Source: Marixanthomonas sp. SCSIO 43207 (GTDB lineage Bacteria > Bacteroidota > Bacteroidia > Flavobacteriales > Flavobacteriaceae). From it: DNA of 64,000 nucleotides. The stretch spans positions 558,001-622,000 of the forward strand of contig NZ_CP063203.1 in assembly GCF_019904255.1 (NCBI RefSeq). Reading direction: 5' to 3'. Below, piece after piece: positions 51,303 to 61,308 of the stretch. The notes under the pieces are model-generated. The model did not search any database. It saw nothing but the letters and a program-made list of their open reading frames with translations, and had not been told where the DNA came from. Position 1 is the stretch's first letter, and the number at the start of each line of letters is the position of its first letter. Position numbers and translations under genes: made by a program.

Positions 51303-52124
51303 ATGGCTAAAATAACCGCCGCAGAAGTAAATAAATTAAGAAAATCCACCGGTGCCGGTATGATGGACTGTAAAAAGGCATTGGTAGAGGCAGATGGTGA
51401 CTTTGACAAAGCAATTGAAATCCTACGTAAAAAAGGACAAAAAATTGCTGCTAAAAGAGCAGACCGCGAATCTAGCGAAGGTGCTGTTATTGCAAAAGTG
51501 AACAGTGACAACACAAAAGGTGTTATTGTTTCACTTAACTGTGAAACTGACTTTGTTGCTAAAAATGATGATTTTGTAAAATTGGCAAATGACTTTGCTG
51601 AATTGGCATTAAACACTTCATCAAAAGAAGAGTTAATGGCAAAAGATTTTAAAGGAATCACTGTTGAAGAAAAACTAACTGAGCAAACTGGTGTAATTGG
51701 TGAGAAAATCGAGATTGGTGCTTTCAAAACTTTAGAAGCTCCATTTGTAGGATCTTACATTCACGCAGGAAACAAAATTGCTGTTTTAACAGGTCTTTCA
51801 AACAATGTTGATGGTGCAGAAGAAGTAGCAAAAGACGTATCTATGCAAGCCGCAGCAATGAACCCTGTTGCTTTAAATGAAGAAGGCGTAGACCAGTCTA
51901 CAATTGACAAAGAAATTGAAATTGCAAAAGATCAATTACGTCAAGAAGGTAAGCCTGAAGAAATGCTTGATAATATTGCAAAAGGAAAAATCAAGCGTTA
52001 TTTTAAAGATAACACCTTGGTAAACCAAGCATTTATTAAAGACAATAAACAAAGCGTTGCTCAATACGTAAAAACATTAGGTGACGTTGAAGTTGTAGCT
52101 TTTGAAAGAGTATCTCTAGACTAA
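51303..52124 (+). CDS. tsf: Translation elongation factor Ts
   Basis: The nucleotide-exchange factor for EF-Tu, 273 residues. The N-terminal UBA-like domain has EVNKLRKSTGAGMMDCKKAL, and the exchange core has VSLNCETDFVAKNDDFVKLA. The C-terminal part includes KRYFKDNTLVNQAFIKD. It follows rpsB and ends before a strong terminator. It has a long spurious open frame on the opposite strand (51287-51727). Confidence 0.98.
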   Translation: MAKITAAEVNKLRKSTGAGMMDCKKALVEADGDFDKAIEILRKKGQKIAAKRADRESSEGAVIAKVNSDNTKGVIVSLNCETDFVAKNDDFVKLANDFAELALNTSSKEELMAKDFKGITVEEKLTEQTGVIGEKIEIGAFKTLEAPFVGSYIHAGNKIAVLTGLSNNVDGAEEVAKDVSMQAAAMNPVALNEEGVDQSTIDKEIEIAKDQLRQEGKPEEMLDNIAKGKIKRYFKDNTLVNQAFIKDNKQSVAQYVKTLGDVEVVAFERVSLD

Positions 52125-52145
52125 GCACACGTTTTTTATAATACC

Positions 52146-52181
52146 AAAAGAGGTTTCAGCAGTTGTTGAAACCTCTTTTTT
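52146..52181 (+). terminator. Intrinsic terminator after tsf
   Basis: AAAAGAGGTTTCA and TGAAACCTCTTTT form a perfect 13-bp stem with an 8-nt loop, followed by T. It begins 21 nt after the tsf stop and ends the rpsB-tsf unit. Confidence 0.93.
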
Positions 52182-52467
52182 ATTGATACCTATCTGTTAA
52201 TAGCTTCAGTAGAATTAAAGCAAACCATTTTCAGAAAGAAGTTTAAAGTTCTTGTTTCCAAAAAAGTCATAGTATATTCCTAAATAAAATTAAGTTCAAG
52301 CTTAACATTTCCACCTTTTTAATTTTCTCAACAACGTACATAATTTTTCATTATTTTTGCTGCACAAATATCTTAAAGCGTAAGCTTCTGAGGTATTAAA
52401 CAAAACTTAATATAGCTTTATTAAACCGTGAAGCGCTTAAATCTCGATGATCGAGTAAAATATCACT
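52182..52467 (+). promoter_or_regulatory. pyrH upstream region and leader
   Basis: There is no gene in this 286-bp stretch. A TATTTTTG -7 box sits at 52352-52359 without a matching -33 TTG, implying a leader of about 100 nt. The leader contains a bulged repeat TTAAAGCG/CGCTTAA and a small hairpin CTCGA-TGA-TCGAG (52443-52455) 12 nt before the pyrH ATG. Confidence 0.45.
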
Positions 52468-53175
52468 ATGCAATACAAACGAATCCTTTTAAAATTATCC
52501 GGTGAAGCCTTAATGGGAAACCGCCAATATGGTATAGACCCAGATAGATTAAAAGAATATGCCGAAGAAATTAAAGAAATAACCAAAAAAGGAGTAGAAG
52601 TTGCCATCGTTATTGGCGGCGGAAACATCTTTAGAGGTGTTGCAGGTGCTAGTCGCGGTATGGACCGCGTGCAAGGAGACCATATGGGAATGCTGGCAAC
52701 GGTTATAAATGGTCTTGCATTACAAAGTGCACTGGAAGATGAAGAAATCCCTACACGCCTTCAAAGTGCGGTAAAAATAAACGAAGTGGCTGAACCCTTT
52801 ATACGCCGAAAAGCCATTCGCCACTTAGAGAAAGGCCGCGTAGTAATCTTTGGCGGAGGTACCGGAAACCCGTATTTTACTACCGATAGTGCTGCGGTGC
52901 TTAGAGCGATTGAAATTCATGCCGATGTTATTTTAAAAGGTACACGCGTTGACGGTATTTATACCAGCGACCCTGAAAAAGACAAAGCTGCTGAAAAATA
53001 TGACTACATTACTTTTGAAGATGTCTTGAAGAAAGGATTAAAAGTGATGGATACTACAGCTTTTACACTTAGTCAAGAAAATAAATTACCTATTATTGTG
53101 TTTGATATGAATACCAAAGGAAATTTAATGAAAGTTGTTTCTGGAGAAAAAATAGGAACAAAAGTAAATCTATAA
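52468..53175 (+). CDS. pyrH: UMP kinase
   Basis: The bacterial hexameric UMP kinase phosphorylates UMP to UDP in pyrimidine nucleotide synthesis. It has 235 residues of the amino-acid-kinase fold: [57 protein letters not shown] and [11 protein letters not shown]. It is followed by frr after 59 nt, the common pyrH-frr order, so the two are likely co-transcribed. Confidence 0.98.
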   Translation: MQYKRILLKLSGEALMGNRQYGIDPDRLKEYAEEIKEITKKGVEVAIVIGGGNIFRGVAGASRGMDRVQGDHMGMLATVINGLALQSALEDEEIPTRLQSAVKINEVAEPFIRRKAIRHLEKGRVVIFGGGTGNPYFTTDSAAVLRAIEIHADVILKGTRVDGIYTSDPEKDKAAEKYDYITFEDVLKKGLKVMDTTAFTLSQENKLPIIVFDMNTKGNLMKVVSGEKIGTKVNL

Positions 53176-53234
53176 TCAAATTAACTACGCTAGATTTTGG
53201 CGTTATTTTTGAATACGAAACATAAATTAATACA

Positions 53235-53789
53235 ATGGAAGACGAAATTGAATTATTGATAGACGAGACTAAAGAAGCGATGGATAAAGCCATTCGCCAC
53301 CTCGAAAAACAATTAGCAAACATAAGAGCCGGAAAGGCTACACCTTCTATGGTAAGTAGTGTAGTGGTAGATTATTACGGCAGCCCTACTCCACTTAACC
53401 AAGTAGCAAACGTAAACACCCCAGACGGTATGACGATTTCTATCCAACCTTGGGAAAAGTCATTAATTCCAGAAATTGAAAAAGGAATTCAAATTGCCAA
53501 TCTTGGTTTTAACCCACAAAATAATGGTGAAAGCGTTATTATTAATGTTCCGCCATTAACTGAAGAACGTCGTAAAGATCTGGCCAAACAAGCTAAAGCT
53601 GAAGCTGAAGAAGCTAAAGTTGTGGTTCGAAATGATCGTAAAAATGCCAATAATGATCTTAAAAAGCTGGATATTTCAGAAGATTTACACAAAAGTTTAG
53701 AAAGCGATATTCAAGAAATGACAGACTCTCACATTGCAAAAATTGATGAGATTTTTGTGAAAAAAGAAAAAGAAATCATGACTGTTTAG
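53235..53789 (+). CDS. frr: Ribosome recycling factor
   Basis: This factor splits post-termination ribosomes together with EF-G. It is 184 residues, the usual length. Recognisable segments are [20 protein letters not shown], then VVDYYGSPTPLNQVANV and PPLTEERRKDLAKQAKAEAE. Downstream of pyrH and ended by a terminator. Confidence 0.98.
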   Translation: MEDEIELLIDETKEAMDKAIRHLEKQLANIRAGKATPSMVSSVVVDYYGSPTPLNQVANVNTPDGMTISIQPWEKSLIPEIEKGIQIANLGFNPQNNGESVIINVPPLTEERRKDLAKQAKAEAEEAKVVVRNDRKNANNDLKKLDISEDLHKSLESDIQEMTDSHIAKIDEIFVKKEKEIMTV

Positions 53790-53819
53790 TCCTTTATTTT
53801 CGTTAAACAAAACCAAAAC

Positions 53820-53846
53820 AAGCGGCCCAAATGCCGCTTTCTTTTT
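53820..53846 (+). terminator. Intrinsic terminator after frr
   Basis: AAGCGGC and GCCGCTT pair over a 6-nt loop, with TCTTTTT following. It starts 31 nt after the frr stop. Confidence 0.85.
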
Positions 53847-53876
53847 ACATTTAACTTATAACCTTGGCTTTCCTGT

Positions 53877-55142
53877 ATGCGCAATCTTTTTTTAATACTT
53901 ACGCTGGTACTTGGAATTTCTGTAACTGCACAAGAACCTGCTATAAAAACCGAAAGAGACACAACAGCCACCAAAAAAGAAAAAAAGAAAAACCCATTTA
54001 ACACAGGCTTTTACCCTATTGGTTTTTTTGATGTTGATTTACGGTACTTAATTAAGTACAATAACTATGAAGGAATTCGCCTAGGAATTGGCGGTATTAC
54101 CAATGATCGTTTTTCTGAACATTTTAAAATTGGCGGTTATATTGCTCACGGTTTTAAAGACAGTGCTTTTAAATACAGCATAGGTGGTAGCATACGAGTT
54201 GATGAAGAATCGAAAACTTGGGTAAATCTCTATTACATTGATGATATACGAGAAATAGGAACCTTTCAATATTTAACAGATGCACGGGTTTATTCAGTTT
54301 TTGAACCCAGATTGGTCAATGTAACTCAGTTTTTTAAACACCGCACGTGGCAAACAAATATTCAAAGTGAGTTTAATCCAAAAGTTTTATCTGAACTTCG
54401 TCTTTCTCACAGCTCAGTTGAACAAATAGAAAACTATCAATTTATTAATGAAGGAGAAACGTTTGAACAATACGAATTAAGTGAAATTACAGCTTCAATA
54501 CGAGTAAGCCCCAAGAAAGAATTTGTTACCACAAAAGACGGATTGATCGAGTATTTTGACGGGACTCCCAAAATTAGTGCACAAATTACTCAAGGAATAA
54601 AAGACATTGCGGAGAGTGATTTTAATTATACAAAGTTTGGATTAAAGCTAGATTACTATATAAAAAGAACAGATTTATCATCTACCAGTTTTTTGCTAGA
54701 AGGAGATTATGCATTGGGTGATCTTCCGTTAACACATTTATTTCATGCATTCCCTAACAGCCCTACAAAAAACACAATCTTACAGCGATTTTCTGTTGCC
54801 GGAAGGAAAAGTTTTGAAACGATGTATTTTGGTGAGTTTTTTTCAGATAAACTGGCAACTCTTCAAATTAAGCACAGTTTAAGACGTTTTTATTTTTCTG
54901 ATCATTTTAAACCTGAAATGGTTTTGATAACTCGCCACGCAATTGGAAGTCTTGACAATCCAGAAAGACATACCGGTATTACCTTCAATACACTTGATCA
55001 ATTTTATTCAGAATCTGGGTTTGAGATTAATAAATTGCTTTTCGGCTTTGGGTTGAGTTTTGCGTATCGCTACGGATTTTACAACCTGCCTGAGTTTGAG
55101 GATAATGTTTCTTTTAAGTTTACCTTTTACGCTAAGTTTTAG
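53877..55142 (+). CDS. Outer-membrane beta-barrel protein, DUF5686-like C-terminal region
   Basis: A 421-residue exported protein (signal MRNLFLILTLVLGISVTAQ). A short charged linker (TATKKEKKKNPFN) is followed by alternating amphipathic strands through to the end, with terminal strand VSFKFTFYAKF ending in phenylalanine, typical of outer-membrane barrels. The segment DVDLRYLIKYNNYEGIRLG resembles the barrel part of the larger DUF5686/carboxypeptidase-regulatory-like proteins; here the N-terminal domains are missing. It starts 31 nt after the frr terminator. Function unknown. Confidence 0.72.
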   Translation: MRNLFLILTLVLGISVTAQEPAIKTERDTTATKKEKKKNPFNTGFYPIGFFDVDLRYLIKYNNYEGIRLGIGGITNDRFSEHFKIGGYIAHGFKDSAFKYSIGGSIRVDEESKTWVNLYYIDDIREIGTFQYLTDARVYSVFEPRLVNVTQFFKHRTWQTNIQSEFNPKVLSELRLSHSSVEQIENYQFINEGETFEQYELSEITASIRVSPKKEFVTTKDGLIEYFDGTPKISAQITQGIKDIAESDFNYTKFGLKLDYYIKRTDLSSTSFLLEGDYALGDLPLTHLFHAFPNSPTKNTILQRFSVAGRKSFETMYFGEFFSDKLATLQIKHSLRRFYFSDHFKPEMVLITRHAIGSLDNPERHTGITFNTLDQFYSESGFEINKLLFGFGLSFAYRYGFYNLPEFEDNVSFKFTFYAKF

Positions 55143-55218
55143 CCTGTAAAATCTTAGCCAAAAAGACCAGCTACTGCCTTATAATTTATACCTTTGCGCC
55201 TGCTAAAAAAGAAATACA

Positions 55219-57612
55219 TTGGATAAACTTTTCAGTATAGGGTTTTGGAGTGCTGTAGCACGGTTCATTATACGCAACCGTACCTTTATACTTATTGCTA
55301 TTGCTGGAGCTACCGTTTTTTTTGCTCTACAATGGAAAAACATGCGCTTTACTTATACTGAAGCAAATTTACTTCCAGATGATCATGAAATAAATCTTGA
55401 ATACAAAAACTTTCTTTCAAAGTTTGGTGAAGAAGGAAATCTAATTGTGCTGGGGGTAAAAGATTCTACTCTTTTTACTCCATTAAATTTTAAAGCTTGG
55501 ACTCAGCTTTCAAAAGATTTGCGTCAGTTTGATGAAGTTGATTTAACGTTATCAATAGGTGACTTAAAAAAACTTGAACGCAAGAAAGACACAGTTGGCT
55601 TTCAATTAGTTCCTTTTATTCAAGATTCAATTCTTACTTCAAAAAAATTACAGAAGTATCAAGAAGAATTATTTGACAATCTACCTTTTTACAACGGCTT
55701 GGTATATAGCCCTAGCAAAAGCTCGGTGCGAACGGCTGTTTATCTTAAAAAAGATATTGTAAACACAAAAGATCGAAAAGACTTTATAATTAATGATTTA
55801 ATTCCTCTTATTGAAACATTTGAGACCAAAACAGGTATAGATGTTCATACTTCTGGGATGCCTTATATACGTACACTTAATTCAAAAAACATTATCGATG
55901 AAATAGGTATGTTTATTGGAGCGGCATTGTTGGTTACTTCGCTTATATTTTTCTTTTTCTTTAGATCTATAAGAGCAACGTTAATTTCAATGGCTACGGT
56001 AATTATTGGGGTAATGTGGTCGTTTGGTATTTTAGGATTATTACATTATGAAATTACTGTTTTAACAGCTTTAATTCCGCCATTAATAATTGTTATAGGT
56101 ATACCCAATTGTATTTTTCTTATTAATAAATACCAACAAGAAATAAAGCAACACGGTAATCAAGCAAAATCACTTCAACGAGTAATAAGTAAAGTGGGGA
56201 ATGCTACATTAATGACCAATGTTACTACTGCCTCTGGATTTGCTACGTTTATACTAACCAATAGTAAGCTATTGAGTGAGTTTGGTATTGTGGCTTCTAT
56301 AAATATTATTGCCATATTTCTACTTAGCTTGTTTATCATACCTATTGTGTATAGCTATATGGCAATACCAAAATACAAACATCTTAAACACCTTAACAAA
56401 CAATGGATTAGCAAGTTTGTAAATTGGATGCAACGCATGGTGAAAGAACACCGTATCGCCATTTTTATCCTTTCAATTGTAATGCTTTGTGTAGGGATTA
56501 TAGGCATTTATAACATAAAAATTTCGGGAAGTCTTATTGAAGACATGCCCAAAAATGCCGACTTTTTTAAAGACATTCGTTTTTTTGAAAAAGAATATGA
56601 AGGAATCATGCCGCTAGAAATTTTGGTTGACACCAAACGCAAAAAAGGCGTTATGAAACTTTCTACATTAAAACGAATGGATGAATTGCAAACCTATATT
56701 GAAGAAATCCCCGAGTTCTCAAAACCACTTTCAGTAGTTGAATTGGTTAAGTATTCAAAACAAGCGTATTATAATAGTAATCCTAAATACTACCAATTAC
56801 CCAATAGCCAAGAAAGAACATTTATTCTTTCACAAGCCAAAAGCAGTGCAGATAACACAAACTTACTAGAAAGTTATGTAGATAGCACTGGACAATATGC
56901 AAGGATAACTACGTTTTTAAAAGACACTGAAACTGAACGTTATGATAGAATTGAAGAAGACTTAAAAACAAAAATTGACAAGATATTCCCTCCAGACCGC
57001 TATAATGTAAGTCTTACTGGTAAAGCTCTTGTTTTTCAAAAAGGAACTAAATATCTGGTACAAAATTTAATTCTCTCACTATCACTAGCCATATTTTTAA
57101 TTGCAATATTTATGGCTTGGATGTTTAGAAGCTTTAAAATGATTTTAGTATCCTTGTTACCCAACTTACTTCCATTAATCATTACAGCTGGTCTTATGGG
57201 CTTTTTAGGAGTTCCTATAAAACCTTCAACCATACTAGTTTTTAGTATTGCATTCGGTATTTCAGTAGATGATACCATTCACTTTTTGGCAAAATACAGA
57301 CAAGAACTTATTGCTAATAATTGGAAAATTAAAAAATCAGTCTATGCTGCATTGCGAGAAACTGCAGTAAGTATGTTTTATACCTCAATTGTACTATTTT
57401 TTGGTTTTTCAGTATTTACCATTTCCAGTTTTGGAGGTACGGTAGCACTAGGAGCTTTGGTTTCAATCACATTAGTATTTGCTATGTTGGCAAATTTACT
57501 GTTACTCCCGGCTCTTTTATTGTCTCTTGAAAAAGAAATTGCAAACAAGAAAACATTTAAAAAACCATCATTTGAGATTCTTCCGGAAAATCAAAACGAA
57601 TCAAAAAATTAA
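55219..57612 (+). CDS. MMPL/RND-family transporter
   Basis: A 797-residue inner-membrane protein of the MMPL/RND superfamily, with two sets of one helix, periplasmic domain and five-helix bundle. SIAFGISVDDTIHFLAKYRQ in the second bundle is the characteristic motif. The start is TTG at 55219 (MDKLFSIGFWSAVARF), because the next ATG lies in the periplasmic domain. TACCTTTG (55189-55196) is a likely -7 box. It is only distantly like the cluster transporter at 17326. It may export a lipid or hopanoid-like compound; the substrate is unknown. Confidence 0.88.
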   Translation: MDKLFSIGFWSAVARFIIRNRTFILIAIAGATVFFALQWKNMRFTYTEANLLPDDHEINLEYKNFLSKFGEEGNLIVLGVKDSTLFTPLNFKAWTQLSKDLRQFDEVDLTLSIGDLKKLERKKDTVGFQLVPFIQDSILTSKKLQKYQEELFDNLPFYNGLVYSPSKSSVRTAVYLKKDIVNTKDRKDFIINDLIPLIETFETKTGIDVHTSGMPYIRTLNSKNIIDEIGMFIGAALLVTSLIFFFFFRSIRATLISMATVIIGVMWSFGILGLLHYEITVLTALIPPLIIVIGIPNCIFLINKYQQEIKQHGNQAKSLQRVISKVGNATLMTNVTTASGFATFILTNSKLLSEFGIVASINIIAIFLLSLFIIPIVYSYMAIPKYKHLKHLNKQWISKFVNWMQRMVKEHRIAIFILSIVMLCVGIIGIYNIKISGSLIEDMPKNADFFKDIRFFEKEYEGIMPLEILVDTKRKKGVMKLSTLKRMDELQTYIEEIPEFSKPLSVVELVKYSKQAYYNSNPKYYQLPNSQERTFILSQAKSSADNTNLLESYVDSTGQYARITTFLKDTETERYDRIEEDLKTKIDKIFPPDRYNVSLTGKALVFQKGTKYLVQNLILSLSLAIFLIAIFMAWMFRSFKMILVSLLPNLLPLIITAGLMGFLGVPIKPSTILVFSIAFGISVDDTIHFLAKYRQELIANNWKIKKSVYAALRETAVSMFYTSIVLFFGFSVFTISSFGGTVALGALVSITLVFAMLANLLLLPALLLSLEKEIANKKTFKKPSFEILPENQNESKN

Positions 57613-57709
57613 AAATAATACCTATGGATAAAGATCTTTTTTACATTCAGAATTTATTTTTCTGAAATTTTTATAAAAAGGTATCTTTACCTCTCAAAAA
57701 ATAGCAATC

Positions 57710-59152
57710 ATGCAGCATACAGAAATACTAGAAGTTTTAAAAACCGAGCCATCGCTTCACGAAATAACCGTTAAAGGTTGGGTGCGCGCTTTTAGAAGCA
57801 ACCGCTTTATTGCCTTAAACGACGGTTCTACAATTAAAAACCTACAATGTGTTGTTGATTTTGAAAATTTTGAAGAAGAAATATTAAAAAAAATAACCAT
57901 TGGCGCGGCGATAGAAGTTAAAGGTATATTGGTAGAAAGCCAAGGAAAAGGACAAACGGTAGAAGTTCAAGTTTCAAAGGTAACTGTATTGGGCGAAGCA
58001 GATCCCGAAGATGTAAAATTAACCATCCTTTCTCCCAAAAGACATACTCTTGAAAAACTAAGAGAGCAAGCTCATTTAAGAGTACGCACCAATACTTTTA
58101 GCGCTGTTATGCGTACCCGATCAAAACTCGCTTTTGCAGTTCACGAGTATTTTCAGAAAAATGGTTTTAATTACATGCACTCACCAATTATTACAGGAAG
58201 TGATGCTGAAGGAGCCGGTGAAATGTTTAGAGTGAGCAACTTAGACCAAAAAAATCCTCCGCTTAATGAAGAAGGAGCGGTTGATTACAAACAAGATTTC
58301 TTCGGAAAAGAAACAAACTTAACCGTAAGCGGTCAATTAGAAGCCGAAACTTATGCTATGGGACTTGGTAAGGTCTACACTTTTGGCCCAACCTTTAGAG
58401 CCGAAAATTCAAACACCTCTCGTCACCTAGCTGAATTTTGGATGATAGAGCCTGAAGTAGCTTTTTGTGATCTTGACGGTAATATGGATCTAGCCGAAGA
58501 TTTCATTAAGTATATAATTAATTATGCACTTGAAAACTGTGCAGATGACCTAGAGTTTTTAGAAAATCGCTTATTACAGGTTGAAAAAAGTAAACCACAA
58601 GCTGAGCGAAGCGATATGGCTCTTAGAGATAAATTAAAGTTTGTATTAGAAAACAACTTTAAGCGTGTTACCTATACCGAAGCTATTGAGATTTTAAAAA
58701 ACTCAAAACCCAACAAAAAGAAAAAGTTTAAATACGTAATTGATGAATGGGGTGCAGACTTGCAAAGTGAGCATGAACGCTTCCTTGTTGAAAAACACTT
58801 TAAATCACCAGTAATTTTATTTGATTATCCAGCAAAAATTAAAGCGTTTTATATGCGTTTAAATGATGACGGAAAAACCGTTCGTGCAATGGATGTATTA
58901 TTCCCGGGAATTGGTGAAATCGTTGGTGGTTCACAACGTGAAGAACGCTACGATGTTCTAAAAGAAAAAATGGAAACCATGGGCATTGAAGAAAAAGAAC
59001 TATGGTGGTATCTAGAACTTCGCAAATTTGGTACTTGTGTTCACAGTGGTTTCGGGCTTGGCTTTGAACGTATGGTGCAATTTGTAACCGGTATGGGAAA
59101 TATTCGCGATGTAATTCCGTATCCACGTACTCCAGGAAACGCAGAGTTTTAA
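57710..59152 (+). CDS. asnS: Asparaginyl-tRNA synthetase
   Basis: A class IIb aminoacyl-tRNA synthetase charging tRNA-Asn, 480 residues. An N-terminal OB-fold anticodon-binding domain ([20 protein letters not shown]) is followed by a catalytic core with [15 protein letters not shown], motif 2 [16 protein letters not shown] and motif 3 [16 protein letters not shown]. The AEGAGEMF segment distinguishes AsnRS from AspRS. A TTC-N19-TATCTTTA promoter-like sequence lies at 57660-57689. Confidence 0.97.
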   Translation: MQHTEILEVLKTEPSLHEITVKGWVRAFRSNRFIALNDGSTIKNLQCVVDFENFEEEILKKITIGAAIEVKGILVESQGKGQTVEVQVSKVTVLGEADPEDVKLTILSPKRHTLEKLREQAHLRVRTNTFSAVMRTRSKLAFAVHEYFQKNGFNYMHSPIITGSDAEGAGEMFRVSNLDQKNPPLNEEGAVDYKQDFFGKETNLTVSGQLEAETYAMGLGKVYTFGPTFRAENSNTSRHLAEFWMIEPEVAFCDLDGNMDLAEDFIKYIINYALENCADDLEFLENRLLQVEKSKPQAERSDMALRDKLKFVLENNFKRVTYTEAIEILKNSKPNKKKKFKYVIDEWGADLQSEHERFLVEKHFKSPVILFDYPAKIKAFYMRLNDDGKTVRAMDVLFPGIGEIVGGSQREERYDVLKEKMETMGIEEKELWWYLELRKFGTCVHSGFGLGFERMVQFVTGMGNIRDVIPYPRTPGNAEF

Positions 59153-59176
59153 TCAAAAATCATAACCTTATATTAA

Positions 59177-59214
59177 AACCGGCTACAATATTATTTTTGT
59201 AGCTGGTTTTTTTT
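59177..59214 (+). terminator. Intrinsic terminator after asnS
   Basis: AACCGGCTACAA pairs with TTGTAGCTGGTT (one G-T) over an 8-nt loop, followed by a T8 run that overlaps the stem end. Its loop region includes a TATTTTTG sequence (59192-59199) that could be a -7 box for rpoN. Confidence 0.9.
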
Positions 59215-59239
59215 AACTTTATATGTAAGTATAGAATAT

Positions 59240-60703
59240 ATGTTAAAGCAACAGTTAAATTTTAAACTATCACAAAAGCTCTCGCCGCAACAAATACAGT
59301 TGATGAAGCTTATTCAACTTCCTACGCAAGCTTTTGAGCAACGTATTTCTCAAGAATTGGAAGAAAATCCGGCATTGGAAGGCGGTAAAGAAGAAGTAAA
59401 CGAATATGATGATGAGTTTTCAGACACTTATGAAGATGACTATGACGACGATGGTACAGAAGTAATTGAAACCGAAATAAATGTTGATGACTATTTAAGT
59501 GATGATGAAGTACCAAGTTACAAACTATCATCAAATAATTACAGTGCAGATGATGAAGACAAACAAGTTCCGTATGCATCAGGTAAATCATTTAACCAAC
59601 ATTTACTTCAGCAATTAAACACTTACAGGCTTGAAGAACAAGAAATGGAAATTGCCAAATTTTTGGTAGGAAGCGTTGATGAAAGTGGTTATATACGACG
59701 TGAGATTTTAGATATTGTTGATGATTTAGCTTTTACGCAAAATGTATATACTTCAGAAGAAGAGGTTGAGAAAGTACTTAATATTGTTCAAGAATTAGAT
59801 CCTTCTGGTGTTGCAGCCAGAAGCCTTCAAGAGTGTTTATTGATACAATTAAAAAGAAAAGAGGAAACAGCTTCTATTGCCTTAGCTATTTCCATTTTAG
59901 ATGAAGCTTTTGATCAATTCACAAAGAAACATTATAAAAAATTACTTCAAAAGTTTGACATTTCAGAAGATCAGCTTAGAGATGCTATTCATGAAATCGA
60001 AGTATTAAACCCTAAACCCGGCGGAAGCTATTCTGGCAACACTAGAGCTGTTGAGCATGTAATTCCAGACTTTACCATAAAAATACGCGATGGTGAGCTA
60101 GAACTCACTTTAAATGGTCGAAATGCTCCCGAACTACACGTTTCTAGAGATTATACTAATATGCTAAAAGGATATAAGGAATCTAAAGAAAAGTCAAAAA
60201 AGCAAAAAGATGCTGTAATGTTTATTAAACAGAAGCTAGATGCTGCCAAGTGGTTTATTGAAGCCATTAAACAGCGTCAACAAACGCTTTTTGTAACTAT
60301 GAGCAGTATTATGAATTATCAAAAAGACTATTTTTTGACAGGTGATGAGCGTAAAATAAGGCCTATGATTTTAAAGGATATCGCAGATGAAATTGACATG
60401 GATGTTTCGACAGTTTCAAGAGTTGCAAACAGTAAGTATGTTGATACACCTTACGGAACATTTCTTATTAAAGAGTTTTTCAGTGAATCTATGAAAAATG
60501 ATCAAGGGGAAGATGTTTCTACTCGCGAGATTAAAAAAATTCTAGAGATTACCGTTCAAGAAGAAGATAAAAAGAAGCCTTTAACAGATGATAAATTGGC
60601 AAAAGTATTAAAAGAAAAAGGATACCCTATCGCTCGTCGTACTATTGCAAAATATAGAGAGCAGCTTGATATCCCTGTAGCTAGGCTTAGAAAAGAAATT
60701 TAA
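59240..60703 (+). CDS. rpoN: RNA polymerase sigma-54 factor
   Basis: The alternative sigma factor that directs polymerase to -24/-12 promoters and needs AAA+ activators. It has 487 residues. Region I is Gln-rich (KQQLNFKLSQKLSPQQIQLM) and region II acidic (about 53-105). The core-binding domain includes LDPSGVAARSLQECLLIQL. The helix-turn-helix is DIADEIDMDVSTVSRVANSK and the RpoN box is ARRTIAKYREQLDIP near the C-terminus. Co-transcribed with the next gene (TAATG overlap). Confidence 0.97.
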   Translation: MLKQQLNFKLSQKLSPQQIQLMKLIQLPTQAFEQRISQELEENPALEGGKEEVNEYDDEFSDTYEDDYDDDGTEVIETEINVDDYLSDDEVPSYKLSSNNYSADDEDKQVPYASGKSFNQHLLQQLNTYRLEEQEMEIAKFLVGSVDESGYIRREILDIVDDLAFTQNVYTSEEEVEKVLNIVQELDPSGVAARSLQECLLIQLKRKEETASIALAISILDEAFDQFTKKHYKKLLQKFDISEDQLRDAIHEIEVLNPKPGGSYSGNTRAVEHVIPDFTIKIRDGELELTLNGRNAPELHVSRDYTNMLKGYKESKEKSKKQKDAVMFIKQKLDAAKWFIEAIKQRQQTLFVTMSSIMNYQKDYFLTGDERKIRPMILKDIADEIDMDVSTVSRVANSKYVDTPYGTFLIKEFFSESMKNDQGEDVSTREIKKILEITVQEEDKKKPLTDDKLAKVLKEKGYPIARRTIAKYREQLDIPVARLRKEI

Positions 60704-61308
60704 TGAACCACTTTTTACGTTTAGGTTCGTATCTGTTACACCCTTTATTAATGCCATTATTGGGTGTTTTACTTTATTATATTTTTACGCCACGCTATGT
60801 AGATCTTGAACTTGTAAGAGCAAAGGTCTTTGCAGTAGCTATCATCACGCTAATTATACCTATAATTTTCTTCTTTTTATTAAAAAGTCTTGGTATAATA
60901 GATTCTATACATTTAAAAACAACTAAAGAAAGAAAGGTACCGTTAATGATACAGTGCTTACTTTTTTTGGTAATTATAAAAATGGTATTTGACCCTTATG
61001 AAACCCCTGAGCTTTATTACTTTTTCGTAGGCACTTTATTTTCAGCTATTGCAGCTTTACTACTTGTAATTTTAAAAGTAAAGGTTAGTCTTCATCAAAT
61101 TGGTATAGCCGGAGCGACTATGTTTTTGATTGTGTTAAGTGTACATTTTAAAATTAACGTACTAATGTGGATTAGTGTGTTCTTCTTTTTTAATGGATGG
61201 GTAGCTTCTTCTAGGCTACATATGAATTCACACAACTACTTAGAATTAATAATTGGTTTTTTTATAGGGTTAATTCCACAAGTAATCATGGTTAACTTTT
61301 GGTTATAA
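60703..61308 (+). CDS. Polytopic membrane protein with degenerate PAP2 phosphatase motif
   Basis: A 201-residue protein with about six membrane helices. The C-terminal SSRLHMNSHNYLELIIGFFI is laid out like PAP2 motif 3 (S-R-x5-H-x3-[DE]), and KTTKERKVP in the middle recalls a loop seen in flavobacterial PAP2-like proteins. The usual aspartate is replaced (ELIIG), so activity is uncertain. It is coupled to rpoN by a one-base overlap and overlaps the convergent PorT-like gene by 6 nt. Function unknown; possibly lipid phosphate-related. Confidence 0.7.
   Translation: MNHFLRLGSYLLHPLLMPLLGVLLYYIFTPRYVDLELVRAKVFAVAIITLIIPIIFFFLLKSLGIIDSIHLKTTKERKVPLMIQCLLFLVIIKMVFDPYETPELYYFFVGTLFSAIAALLLVILKVKVSLHQIGIAGATMFLIVLSVHFKINVLMWISVFFFFNGWVASSRLHMNSHNYLELIIGFFIGLIPQVIMVNFWL

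Noticed and set aside
51287-51727. 146-residue minus-strand open frame covering tsf
   Set aside because: Antisense shadow of a well-supported elongation factor gene; Ser/Phe/Ala composition typical of such shadows.
57613-57709. Small gene between the MMPL transporter and asnS
   Set aside because: Only stop-rich A/T sequence and a promoter-like motif; no coding frame.
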